This document shows, one piece after another, positions 15,001 through 22,508 of a stretch of 27,207 nt of DNA. Every line of letters starts with the position of its first letter. Position 1 is the first letter of the stretch. The notes beneath the pieces were generated by a model, which worked only from the letters and a program-made list of their open reading frames with translations, did no database searches and was not told the origin of the DNA. Both the position numbers and the translations under genes were made by a program. Origin of the DNA: Thermoflexus sp040289485. GTDB taxonomy: Bacteria > Chloroflexota > Anaerolineae > Thermoflexales > Thermoflexaceae. The stretch lies in the NCBI RefSeq assembly GCF_040289485.1, contig NZ_PSLG01000030.1:1-27207 (forward strand). Reading direction: 5' to 3'.

Positions 15001-15759
15001 ATGGAGCCTGTGGTGCTGTTACCCTTGGAGGGTTTGCCCCTGGTCCGTCCGGGCGACGACCTGGTGGCGCTGCTGGGGGAGGCCCTGGCGCGCATCGGCG
15101 GCCCCCGGCCGGGGGACATCCTGGTGGTGGCCCAGAAGATCGTGTCCAAGGCGGAAGGGCGCTTCGTGCGCCTGGCCGACGTGGTCCCCTCCCCCCAGGC
15201 GGTGGAACTGGCGCAGCTCACCGGCAAAGACCCCCGCTTGGTGGAAGTGATCCTCTGGGACACGGCGGAGGTCCTGCGGGCACGGCCCGGGTTGATCATC
15301 GTCGAGCACCGCCTGGGGTTCGTCTGCGCCAACGCCGGGGTGGATCGCTCGAACGTGGCCCCGGAGGGGGAGGAGGTGGTGCTGCGGCTCCCCGCCGATC
15401 CGGACGCGTCGGCGCGGCGCCTCCGGGAGGGGCTGGCCCAGCGGTTCGGGGTGGACCTAGGGGTGGTGATCGCCGACAGCCACGGCCGCGCCCACCGCAA
15501 AGGGGTGATCGGCGTGGCCATCGGGGTGAGCGGCCTGCCAGCCCTAGAGGACTGGCGAGGGCGCCGGGATCTGTTCGGCTACACCCTGCAACACACCGAG
15601 GTGGCCCTGGGGGATCTGCTGGCCTCGGCGGCAACGCTGCTGCTGGGCCAGGCTGCCGAGGGCGTCCCGGCCGTGCTGATCCGCGGGGTCCCCTTCACGC
15701 CGCGGGAGGGCTCGGCCCGGGAACTGATCCGGGAGCGGATCCACGACCTTTTCCGGTGA
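15001..15759 (+). CDS. cofE: Coenzyme F420-0:L-glutamate ligase CofE
   Basis: The predicted protein has 252 residues, the usual length of stand-alone CofE. It adds gamma-linked glutamate to F420-0 using GTP. Family features are LPLEGLPLVRPGDDL at the N-terminus, VVAQKIVSKAEGR, a core with CANAGVDRSN, and VVIADSHGRAHRKGVIGVAIG with the conserved acidic and basic residues. The frame can start at GTG 14986, which overlaps the npdG stop, but ATG 15001 has GAGGG 8 nt upstream and is preferred. It is not fused to the nitroreductase-like domain found in mycobacterial FbiB. The genes for CofC/FbiD, CofD and CofGH are not in the window. It is followed 10 nt later by a CoA-transferase-like gene. Confidence 0.93.
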   Translation: MEPVVLLPLEGLPLVRPGDDLVALLGEALARIGGPRPGDILVVAQKIVSKAEGRFVRLADVVPSPQAVELAQLTGKDPRLVEVILWDTAEVLRARPGLIIVEHRLGFVCANAGVDRSNVAPEGEEVVLRLPADPDASARRLREGLAQRFGVDLGVVIADSHGRAHRKGVIGVAIGVSGLPALEDWRGRRDLFGYTLQHTEVALGDLLASAATLLLGQAAEGVPAVLIRGVPFTPREGSARELIRERIHDLFR

Positions 15760-15769
15760 GGGGGATGGG

Positions 15770-16921
15770 ATGCTGCTCGCAGGGATCCGAGTGCTGGATC
15801 TGACCCGGCTGCTGCCGGGCCCCTTCGCCACCCAATGGCTGGCGGCGATGGGGGCGGAGGTGATCCGCATCGAACCTCCTTCGGGGGGGGACTGGCTCCG
15901 GGAGATGCCGCCGATGTCTGAGGGCATGGGGGCCTGGTTCACCGCGGTGAACCGGGGCAAGAAGAGCGTGGCCATCCATCTGAAGGACCCTCGAGGCCGC
16001 GCCCTGTTCCTCCGCCTGGTCCGCTCGGCCGACGTGGTGGTGGAGGGTTTCCGGCCCGGGGTGATGGACCGACTGGGCCTGGGGCCGGAGGTCCTGCTCG
16101 CCCAACAGCCCCGCCTGGTCTACGCGGCCCTGCGGGGCTACGGCCCTGGTAGCCGCTGGCGGGAGCGGGCCGGCCACGACCTCAACTACCTGGCGCTGGC
16201 TGGCTTTGTCGGGTTGAACGCTCCCCGGGAGGAGCCCCCGATCCCGCCGCCGGTCCCGGTGGCCGACTTCGGAGGGGCGATGGCCCTGGCCCTCGCCGTG
16301 GCGGCCGGCCTCTTCCACCGGGAGCGGACGGGGCGGGGCGTGGTCCTCGACGCCGCGATGTTCGAGGTGGTGGCCTCCTGGATGCACCCCTTCTGGCTGG
16401 CCCACCGGGCGGGGATGCCCGCGGCCCGCGAGGGGATGCCGCTGAACGGCGCCTTCCCGTGCTACCGGGTTTATCGCACCGCCGACGGCGGCGCCATGGC
16501 CCTGGCCGCCCTGGAGCCCGCCTTCTGGCAGGCCTTCTGCGAGGCGGTGGGGCGGCCGGAATGGATCCCGCGGGCTTTCGACCCCACCCTGATCCCAGAG
16601 GTGGCGGCCCTGTTCGGCCAGCGGACCCGAAAGGCGTGGGAGGCGCTGGCCGCCTCCCTCGACGTCTGCCTGGAGCCGGTCCTGGAGCCGGAGGAGGCCA
16701 TCGGGGCCCTCCCGGAACTGGCACCGGCCTTCGCCCTTGAGCGGGGGACAGCAGCCCTACCCTTCACCGTGGACGGCCGCCGGCTAGAGGCCCAGGGAAG
16801 CCCTCCCCGCCTCGGGGAACACACCCTGGAGGTCCTCGAGGCCCTGGGAGAAGATCCGGAGGTCCTGCGGGATCTCGCCCGCCAGGGGGTGCTGGGGATC
16901 CCGGCCGATCGCCCGGGATGA
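15770..16921 (+). CDS. Family III CoA-transferase / alpha-methylacyl-CoA racemase-like protein (CaiB/BaiF)
   Basis: The predicted protein has 383 residues, full length for the CaiB/BaiF fold. Typical family segments are GIRVLDLTRLLPGPFATQ (5-22), the AEVIRIEPP strand (29-37), NRGKKSVAIHLKDP (61-74) and ADVVVEGFRPGVMDRLGL (87-104). GHDLNYLALAG (135-145) matches the GHDINY motif of alpha-methylacyl-CoA racemases; Asp137 is the expected catalytic acid. VADFGGAMALALA also fits the racemase branch better than formyl- or carnitine-CoA transferases. It therefore probably epimerises or transfers CoA on a branched acyl-CoA, substrate unknown. It is third in the F420 run, 10 nt after cofE, and ends only 11 nt from the converging PDZ gene with no visible terminator. 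Confidence 0.88.
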   Translation: MLLAGIRVLDLTRLLPGPFATQWLAAMGAEVIRIEPPSGGDWLREMPPMSEGMGAWFTAVNRGKKSVAIHLKDPRGRALFLRLVRSADVVVEGFRPGVMDRLGLGPEVLLAQQPRLVYAALRGYGPGSRWRERAGHDLNYLALAGFVGLNAPREEPPIPPPVPVADFGGAMALALAVAAGLFHRERTGRGVVLDAAMFEVVASWMHPFWLAHRAGMPAAREGMPLNGAFPCYRVYRTADGGAMALAALEPAFWQAFCEAVGRPEWIPRAFDPTLIPEVAALFGQRTRKAWEALAASLDVCLEPVLEPEEAIGALPELAPAFALERGTAALPFTVDGRRLEAQGSPPRLGEHTLEVLEALGEDPEVLRDLARQGVLGIPADRPG

Positions 16922-16932
16922 GCGCGCCCCGG

Positions 16933-17328
16933 CTACGGTCGGGTCCCCAGCGGGACGGAGAACGAGCGTTCCTGGCCGTCGCGGATCACCGTAAGGGTGA
17001 CCGTCTCGCCGGGGCGCCGGCTCCGGAGCCGGTCCGGTAGGGGATGGGCGGCGTCCACCGGCTCCCCATCCAGGCGGACGATGCGGTCCCCGGGCTGCAG
17101 ACCCGCTCGCTGCGCGGGGCTGTTCGGGAGCACGGCCACGATCACCGCGCCGTCCTCCCGATGCACTACCACCGCGCCTAAGAAAGGAGACGAAGCGGCC
17201 CCGGCGCCCGATCGGCCGGCCAGGTAGCCGAGCAAGCCGCCCACGGCCAGCCCGACGCACCCACAGGCCAGGCCGACGAGAACCACCAGGGCGATCCACA
17301 GGGCGGTCCCCGATCGGTTCCCGCGCAT
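16933..17328 (-). CDS. Membrane-anchored single PDZ-domain protein
   Basis: The predicted protein has 131 residues. A single N-terminal membrane helix (about residues 9-36, with CGC at its centre) is followed by a short linker and one PDZ domain (about 48-131) with VVVHREDGAVIVAVLPNSPA, the GLQPGDRIVRLDGEPV loop and a C-terminal ERSFSVPLG strand. No protease domain is attached, unlike HtrA/DegP, so it may bind peptide ends for a partner outside the membrane. ATG 17328 is chosen; the frame continues to 17481 but that part overlaps the 3' end of murA. It follows murA by 40 nt in the same direction and converges on the CoA-transferase gene. Confidence 0.8.
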   Translation of the reverse strand: MRGNRSGTALWIALVVLVGLACGCVGLAVGGLLGYLAGRSGAGAASSPFLGAVVVHREDGAVIVAVLPNSPAQRAGLQPGDRIVRLDGEPVDAAHPLPDRLRSRRPGETVTLTVIRDGQERSFSVPLGTRP

Positions 17329-17368
17329 GGCTGGGCTCCGTCTTCCCTGGCGGGACGGCCCGGCGCCC

Positions 17369-18661
17369 TCACCGTTCCACCCGCTCGATGGCCGCCCCCA
17401 GGGTCCGCAGTTTCCCGTCCAGGTCCTCGTAGCCCCGATCGATCTGGACGATGTTGCGGATGACGCTGGTCCCCTCTGCACACAGGGCAGCGATCACCAA
17501 AGCCATCCCCGCCCGGATGTCCGGGCTCTCCAGCCGCTCCCCGTGGAGAGGGGAGGGGCCGTACACCAGACAACGATGGGGATCACACAGGACGATCCGT
17601 GCCCCCATGGCGATGAGTTTATCCACGAAATAGAGACGGCTCTCGAACATCTTCTCGTGGAAGAGCACTGGGCCGGCGGCCTGCGTGGCCACCACGATGG
17701 CGATGCTCATTAGATCGGCCGGGAAGCCCGGCCACGGGGCGTCCTCGATCTTGGGGATGTGCCCTCCGATGTCCGGCACCACCCGCAGGGGCTGGTCGGG
17801 AGGCACGAAGAGGTCTTCCCCGTGGCACTTGAAGTGAACTCCCAACCGTCGGTAGACCATCTGGATCATGCGCAGGTGATGGGGAACAGCCCGGCGGATC
17901 CAGACGCCGTCTCCCACCAGGGCGGCCAGCCCGATGAAGGAGCCCACCTCGATGTGGTCCGACTCGATCTCCCACTCCCCTCCCCCCAGCCGGTCCACCC
18001 CCTGGATCACCAGGGTGTTGGAGCCGATCCCCTCGATGCGAGCGCCGAGGCGATTCAGGAACTGGCAGAGGGACTGGACATGGGGCTCGGAGGCGGCGTT
18101 ACGGATCACGGTGGTGCCCCGGGCCAGAACCGCCGCCATCACCGCGTTCTCTGTGGCCGTCACGCTGGTCTCGTCCAGGAGGATGTCCTGCCCCGAGAGG
18201 CGCCCCCGCGCCCGCAGGCGGAAGACCCGGTTGACCTCATAGCCGGCCCCCAGGGCCTCGAAGGCCAGGAAGTGGGTATCCAGCCGCCGCCGTCCGATCA
18301 CGTCCCCGCCCGGGGGAGGCATCTCCACCTCGCCGAAGCGGGCCAGCAGCGGGCCGGCCAACAGGATGCTGGCCCGGATGTCCCGACACAGTTCGGGGTT
18401 GAGGGGGCGGGGCCGCACCCTCCGCGTGTTGATGCGCAGGGTATGGGGATCCAGTTCCTCAATGGTCGCCCCCAGATCGTCCAGCAGCTGCAACATCGTG
18501 CGGACATCGCGGATGCGCGGGACGTTGCGCAGGATCACCGGCTCATCGGCCAGCAGGCTGGCGGCGATCAGCGGGAGGGCGGCGTTCTTGTTGCCGCTGG
18601 GCCGCACCTCGCCGGCCAGCCGGCGCCCGCCTTGGATGACGAAATACGCCTCCCGGGCCAT
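17369..18661 (-). CDS. murA: UDP-N-acetylglucosamine 1-carboxyvinyltransferase MurA, Asp-type active site
   Basis: The predicted protein has 430 residues, full length. It transfers enolpyruvate from PEP to UDP-GlcNAc, the first committed step of peptidoglycan synthesis, in the cytoplasm. The SGNKNAALP motif (22-30) carries the Lys25-Asn26 pair. The active-site loop reads PPPGGDVIGRRRLDTH (115-130): the usual catalytic Cys (E. coli Cys115) is Asp120, codon 18302-18304. DIRAGMALVIAALCAEG near the C-terminus and IDRGYEDLD match the family. An Asp at this place is known from mycobacterial and chlamydial MurA, which are insensitive to fosfomycin. It starts 10 nt after the SAM hydrolase stop and is followed by the PDZ gene. 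Confidence 0.95.
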   Translation of the reverse strand: MAREAYFVIQGGRRLAGEVRPSGNKNAALPLIAASLLADEPVILRNVPRIRDVRTMLQLLDDLGATIEELDPHTLRINTRRVRPRPLNPELCRDIRASILLAGPLLARFGEVEMPPPGGDVIGRRRLDTHFLAFEALGAGYEVNRVFRLRARGRLSGQDILLDETSVTATENAVMAAVLARGTTVIRNAASEPHVQSLCQFLNRLGARIEGIGSNTLVIQGVDRLGGGEWEIESDHIEVGSFIGLAALVGDGVWIRRAVPHHLRMIQMVYRRLGVHFKCHGEDLFVPPDQPLRVVPDIGGHIPKIEDAPWPGFPADLMSIAIVVATQAAGPVLFHEKMFESRLYFVDKLIAMGARIVLCDPHRCLVYGPSPLHGERLESPDIRAGMALVIAALCAEGTSVIRNIVQIDRGYEDLDGKLRTLGAAIERVER

Positions 18662-18671
18662 CGGCTCCCCC

Positions 18672-19526
18672 TCACTCCAGCGCCAGCAAACGAACCCGCA
18701 CCACCACCGGATCGCCCCGGCGGGCCTCCAGGGCCGCGGCGGCGCAGCCGTTAACCAGGCCGATCTCCAGGAAGCCGGAACTGCCGGGGTAGGCGATCAG
18801 ATCCCCCGGCCGCCCCTCCGCGAAGGTGTGCACGATCCCGGACAGCACCCGGTCGCCGATCTCCACCCGGGCTTCCCCGGCCCGGAACTGCACGGGGAAG
18901 CGCCAGGCCAACGGCCCGAAGGCCGGCTGGAGGACCAGCGTGGCCCCCTGCCAGCGCAGCCGGCCGATGCTGGTCACCAGGTTCCCGAACCGATCGGCGT
19001 GGAGCACTTCCCCGACGATCCGTTCTTCCTCCAATTCGAGGCGCGGGGGCGGCAGGCGGACAGGGTCGGGCACCGGCGGCCCGAAGGCCTGGGGAGGAAC
19101 CCCGCGGGCCAGGTGGGCCGCCGCGGGGGCGAAGACATCACGGCCGTGGAACGTGAAACTGACCCGGGGCAGCCGGTAGGCCGGCTCCTGGATGGCGTAG
19201 CATCGGGCCTCCGGATGGTTCTCTAGGACGAAACTGAACACCCCGTTGTCCGGCCCAACGAACAGCGCCTCCCCGGCCTCCACCACCAGCGCCCGACGGC
19301 CGCTGCCCACCCCGGGATCGACCACCACCACGTGGATGGTGCCCGGCGGGAAATAGGGCGCCGCCTCGGCCACCACAAAGGCCGCCCGCCGGATGTCCTG
19401 CGGCGGGATATGATGGCTGAGGTCCACCAGGCGCACCTCCGGGGCGATGCCCAGGATCACCCCTTTCATCGTCCCCACATAACCGTCCTCGTCCCCGAAA
19501 TCCGTGGTCAGCGTGATCACCCGCAT
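18672..19526 (-). CDS. S-adenosyl-L-methionine hydrolase (DUF62 / SAM hydroxide adenosyltransferase)
   Basis: The predicted protein has 284 residues. The DUF62 family splits SAM to adenosine and methionine using water; relatives with chloride or fluoride activity are the halogenases SalL and FlA. Family motifs are ITLTTDFGDEDGYVG, VVVVDPGVGS, FVGPDNGVFSFV and DRFGNLVTSI. No halogenase-specific loop is evident, so the hydrolase is the likely activity. Two ATGs compete, 19532 and 19526. The second is preferred because AGGAGG lies 9 nt away, while it is only 3 nt from the first. It is first of a leftward group with murA (10-nt gap) and the PDZ gene; the biological reason for linking SAM hydrolysis with murA is unknown. 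Confidence 0.92.
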   Translation of the reverse strand: MRVITLTTDFGDEDGYVGTMKGVILGIAPEVRLVDLSHHIPPQDIRRAAFVVAEAAPYFPPGTIHVVVVDPGVGSGRRALVVEAGEALFVGPDNGVFSFVLENHPEARCYAIQEPAYRLPRVSFTFHGRDVFAPAAAHLARGVPPQAFGPPVPDPVRLPPPRLELEEERIVGEVLHADRFGNLVTSIGRLRWQGATLVLQPAFGPLAWRFPVQFRAGEARVEIGDRVLSGIVHTFAEGRPGDLIAYPGSSGFLEIGLVNGCAAAALEARRGDPVVVRVRLLALE

Positions 19527-19555
19527 CGGCATTCACCTCCTATCCCGAACGAAGA

Positions 19556-19581
19556 AAGGGGCGCACCGTTGTACGCCCCTT
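19556..19581 (-). terminator. Terminator-like hairpin in the SAM hydrolase leader
   Basis: An 8-bp stem AAGGGGCG (19556-19563) with CGCCCCTT (19574-19581) and a 10-nt loop. On the minus strand it runs into TTTCTTC. It lies between the predicted -10 box and the ribosome site, so it could attenuate the SAM hydrolase-murA transcript. Confidence 0.5.
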
Positions 19582-19625
19582 CCCCTCCCGAACGACGCTG
19601 GCCAGCGCCCACGCCCCGGATGGGT

Positions 19626-19631
19626 ATTATA
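19626..19631 (-). promoter_or_regulatory. -10 box for SAM hydrolase-murA-PDZ operon
   Basis: A perfect TATAAT on the minus strand in an otherwise GC-rich stretch, about 100 nt before the SAM hydrolase start. No good -35 stands 16-18 bp upstream (best TTCCAC), so an activator or an extended contact may be needed, or the match is chance. Confidence 0.45.
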
Positions 19632-19896
19632 TCCACGGGCCGGTCCGCGGTGGAACCGTTCACCTGATGGCCGGTGAGGTTGAAAGTCCGCGGATAAGAC
19701 ATCGCAACCTTGCTCCTTCCGCTGCCTGGAGCGACGGCGGCGGTGTCGCGCTGCCTTCCCGACCGAGCCGGCCGAATAAGAGGCGGTCCTCCGAAGCCTG
19801 AGTGGGCCTCTCTGGCGCGCCCGGCCCTGGAGGTCCTCGGAGGGACGGGCCCGCTGCGCTTCCGGCCGCCGATGAAGACCAGGTCGAGGCGCGCCC

Positions 19897-21114
19897 TCAC
19901 GGGCCGCCCCACCCGCCGACGGCATCGCCGTTGAGGTCCAGGAGGGCTCCCCGCAAGAGCCGACGCCGCAGCCGCTCCGCCAGCGGCCGCCAGCGCTCGG
20001 GGAACGGCTGGGCCTCGATCCGCTCCAGGGCGATGCCCGCCCAGCGGACGGCCTCGCGGAGATCTCCGACCGTCCGCTCGTAGTAGTGGGCCAGGCGGGC
20101 CGCCGGCAGCACATCCTCGGGGACGGCGAGGGCCCACCGTCGCCAGACGGCGGCGGCCTCGTGGATCCGCCCCTGCCGATGGAGCAGCGTCCCCAGGGCC
20201 TGTCCGGCGGCCCGGAGGAGCCCCGGGTCGCCCGCCGCCTCCTCCAGCGCCCGGCGCAAGGCCCGCTCCGCGGCCTCCCAGCGCCCGCTCTCCAGATACC
20301 ACCGGCCCAACTGCACCCAGTCCCCGCCCTGGACGGCAGGATCGGCCTCCGGGGCCTCGAAGAGATGCGCCATCCGGGCCGCCAGGACGACCATGGAGAG
20401 CACGTCCTGACGGTTGTGGAGGAAGACGCCCTCCAGGAGCCCCGGATCCCGCTGTTCCAGATACGACCAATAGCGGGCGGGGATCTCGTGGCCCGGCACG
20501 TCCTCCGGGGAGCGCGCCAGTCCCAGGACAGCCTCCTCTAGGGCCATCAGCGCCCGGGAGGCCAGGCGACGCCGCCACAGCCGTCGGGCCGTGGGCAACA
20601 GATCCCAGTGGGGGACCTCCAGGCCGGGCCAGCGGAGCCGGTGCAGTCCCAGGCGCATCTCGATCAAGGGCAGATCGAACCCGCGGCCGTTGAAGGTCAC
20701 CAGGCCCTGGACCCCCGCCGTTCCGGCGATGAAGGCCGACCAGAAGGCAGGCTCTGCCGCTGGGTCGGCCAGGAAGATCTGTCGGAAGACCAGCGATTCC
20801 CCCTCGATCCGGGCCAGGCCGACCAGGAAGATCAGGGTCCCCGCCCCGCCCACCAGGCCCGTCGTCTCCGTGTCCAGGAAAAGCACCCGATCCGCCGGCA
20901 CGTCCAGCCAGTCGGGATGGCCCGCCAGGGTGGCCACCGCAGCCGGCGGGGCCGTCCGCCACGCCTCGAACGGAAGCTCCCCATGCCATTCGGTCAGGGG
21001 CAGGACCTCCTCCCGCAGCCAGGCGCCGCGCGTCCCTGCGCCGACAGAGGAGAAGCGTGGGACAGCGGATCCGCGCAGCCGCTGCCAGCGGGCCTCCAGG
21101 GAACCGGGGTCCAT
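19897..21114 (-). CDS. DEDD-type 3'-5' exonuclease (YprB/RNase H-like) with C-terminal helical repeats
   Basis: The predicted protein has 405 residues. The N-terminal half is a DnaQ-like RNase H fold of the YprB family (COG3359): FLDTETTGL with Asp81 and Glu83, TFNGRGFDLPLIEMRL with Asp147, HWDLLPTARRLW (169-180), and FLHNRQDVLSM with His233 and Asp237. That order is the DEDDh exonuclease pattern. From about residue 260 the chain turns to helical hairpins rich in Trp, Ala and Arg (GRWYLESGRWEAAERALRRAL and following), resembling TPR units, which may bind a partner. The substrate is unknown. ATG 21114 is chosen, 16 nt after the serS stop; sequence upstream in frame overlaps serS. It is likely co-transcribed with serS. 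Confidence 0.85.
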   Translation of the reverse strand: MDPGSLEARWQRLRGSAVPRFSSVGAGTRGAWLREEVLPLTEWHGELPFEAWRTAPPAAVATLAGHPDWLDVPADRVLFLDTETTGLVGGAGTLIFLVGLARIEGESLVFRQIFLADPAAEPAFWSAFIAGTAGVQGLVTFNGRGFDLPLIEMRLGLHRLRWPGLEVPHWDLLPTARRLWRRRLASRALMALEEAVLGLARSPEDVPGHEIPARYWSYLEQRDPGLLEGVFLHNRQDVLSMVVLAARMAHLFEAPEADPAVQGGDWVQLGRWYLESGRWEAAERALRRALEEAAGDPGLLRAAGQALGTLLHRQGRIHEAAAVWRRWALAVPEDVLPAARLAHYYERTVGDLREAVRWAGIALERIEAQPFPERWRPLAERLRRRLLRGALLDLNGDAVGGWGGP

Positions 21115-21130
21115 GGGACGCTCCCTCCGG

Positions 21131-22408
21131 CTATTTCGCCCCGCGCAGGACCTCCACCCCCAGATAGGGGCGCAGGACCTCAGGGACGACGATGCTGCCA
21201 TCCCGCTGCTGGTAGTTCTCCAGGATGGCGATCACCGTGCGAGGCAGCCCCAGGCCTGAGCCGTTGAGGGTGTGGACGTAGCGAGGCCGGGCGCCGGGGC
21301 GGGGGCGGTAGCGCAGGTTCGCCCGCCGGGCCTGGAAATCCTCCGTGTTGCTGACCGAACTGACCTCCAGCCACTCCCCGCAGCCGGCCGCATAGACCTC
21401 CACGTCATACGTCTTGGCCGCCGCGAACCCCAGATCCCCGGTGCAGATCTCCACCACGCGGGTCGGCAGGCCCAGGCGGCGGCAGGTGTCCACCACGTCC
21501 TCCACCATCTTCTCCAGTTCGAGGTAGGAGGTCTCCGGGGTGGTGAACGTATACAGTTCCACCTTGTCGAACTGATGCCCCCGCTTGATCCCCCGCACGT
21601 CCCGCCCGGCCGACATCCGCTCGCGGCGGAAACAGGGGGTGTAGGCGACGTAGTAAAGGGGGAGCTGGTCCGCGTCCAGGATCTCGTCACGGTGGAGGTT
21701 GGTGAGGGGCACCTCGGCAGTGGGGACCAGCCACAGGTCATCCTCGACGTCGTGGTAGAGGTTGTCCTCGAACTTGGGCAACTGGCCCGCTCCCACCAGG
21801 GCCTCGCGCTTGACCACGAAGGGCACGTAGACCTCAGTGTAACCGTGGACCTGGGTGTGCAAATCCAGGAGCCAGGAGATGAGGGCCCGCTCCAAGCGGG
21901 CCCCCAGCCCCCAGAGCACGTAGAAGCGGCTCCCCGCCAGTTTCACGCCGCGCTCGAAGTCGATGAGGCCCAGGCGGGGGCCCAGTTCCCAGTGGGGGAG
22001 CGGGGTGAAATCGAACTCAGGGAGGGCCCCCTCCACGCGCACTACCCGGTTGGCGGATTCGTCGGGGCCCACGGGGACGCTGGGGTGGGGGAGGTTGGGG
22101 AACTGCAGCAGCAGCGCCTCCCGCTGCGCCTCCAGGTCCCGGAGCCGCGCCTCCTCCGCGGCCAGGCGCTCGCCCAGCGCCCGCATCTCGGCGATGCGGG
22201 CCTCACGGTCCGGGCCCGGGGGCATCTTCGCAATGTCCCGGGAGACCCGATTGCGCACCGCCCGCAGCCGCTCCACCTCCCGCAACGTCGATCGGTAGGC
22301 CTCGTCCACCTCCAGGAAACGGTCCACCAGATCGGGCGGCTCCCCGCGATGGCGAAGCCCCGCCCGGACCTCCTCCGGGTTGCTTCGGATGCGCTCCACA
22401 TCGAGCAT
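21131..22408 (-). CDS. serS: Seryl-tRNA synthetase
   Basis: The predicted protein has 425 residues, full length. It charges tRNA(Ser) with serine. The N-terminal long antiparallel coiled coil that grips the tRNA arm spans about 28-105. The class II core has the TAEVPLTNLH motif, motif 2 CFRRERMSAGRDVRGIKRGHQF (given here by its CFRRE start and RGHQF end), SNTEDFQARR, and the motif 3 segment NGSGLGLPRTVIAILENYQQ. ATG 22408 is preceded by GGAGGGG. A promoter lies about 50-80 nt upstream; the leader is too short for a T-box. It starts a short leftward unit with the exonuclease and follows the Roadblock-GTPase module in the same direction. Confidence 0.97.
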   Translation of the reverse strand: MLDVERIRSNPEEVRAGLRHRGEPPDLVDRFLEVDEAYRSTLREVERLRAVRNRVSRDIAKMPPGPDREARIAEMRALGERLAAEEARLRDLEAQREALLLQFPNLPHPSVPVGPDESANRVVRVEGALPEFDFTPLPHWELGPRLGLIDFERGVKLAGSRFYVLWGLGARLERALISWLLDLHTQVHGYTEVYVPFVVKREALVGAGQLPKFEDNLYHDVEDDLWLVPTAEVPLTNLHRDEILDADQLPLYYVAYTPCFRRERMSAGRDVRGIKRGHQFDKVELYTFTTPETSYLELEKMVEDVVDTCRRLGLPTRVVEICTGDLGFAAAKTYDVEVYAAGCGEWLEVSSVSNTEDFQARRANLRYRPRPGARPRYVHTLNGSGLGLPRTVIAILENYQQRDGSIVVPEVLRPYLGVEVLRGAK

Positions 22409-22459
22409 GGGGTTCACCCCTCCGGGCGCGCTTGGGATGGCCAATGGGGGCCGGATATA

Positions 22460-22489
22460 ACCATAAATCTGCTGTGGGGCCCCCGTCAA
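22460..22489 (-). promoter_or_regulatory. Predicted serS promoter
   Basis: On the minus strand TTGACG (22484-22489) and TATGGT (22460-22465) are 18 bp apart. The -35 lies in the loop of a short GGCCCCC/GGGGGCC inverted repeat after the GTPase gene. Expected start near 22453, leader about 45 nt. Confidence 0.5.
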
Positions 22490-22508
22490 CCAGGGGGCCT
22501 CGGAGATC

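Larger units (their letters stand above)
19527..19896. other. Gene-free region with the SAM hydrolase promoter and leader
   Basis: This 370-bp gap holds no gene I can support. The left part contains the ribosome site, a leader hairpin (19556-19581) and a -10 box (19626-19631) for the leftward SAM hydrolase. The right part, about 19700-19896, follows the exonuclease stop and shows no terminator or RNA gene I recognise. Confidence 0.6.

Noticed and set aside
19517..19702. A 61-codon minus-strand frame just before the SAM hydrolase, ending over its start codon.
   Set aside because: It would contain the predicted -10 box and the leader hairpin, its composition is not convincing, and its ribosome site is poorly spaced. 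A coupled leader peptide cannot be excluded.
19690..19740. A GGAAGGAGCA stretch on the minus strand that recalls the loop of signal recognition particle RNA.
   Set aside because: The flanking bases do not form the required helix, one base of the conserved loop is missing, and GCTCC/GGAGC pairing gives a different small hairpin.
22490..22502. Terminator after the GTPase gene from the GGCCCCC/GGGGGCC inverted repeat.
   Set aside because: The stem is 7 bp and is followed by CCACAG, with no U-tract; it is more likely incidental to the serS -35 region.
22409..22508. Possible T-box leader for serS.
   Set aside because: The predicted leader is only about 45 nt and lacks the T-box sequence; lysS likewise follows greA by 4 nt with no room for one.
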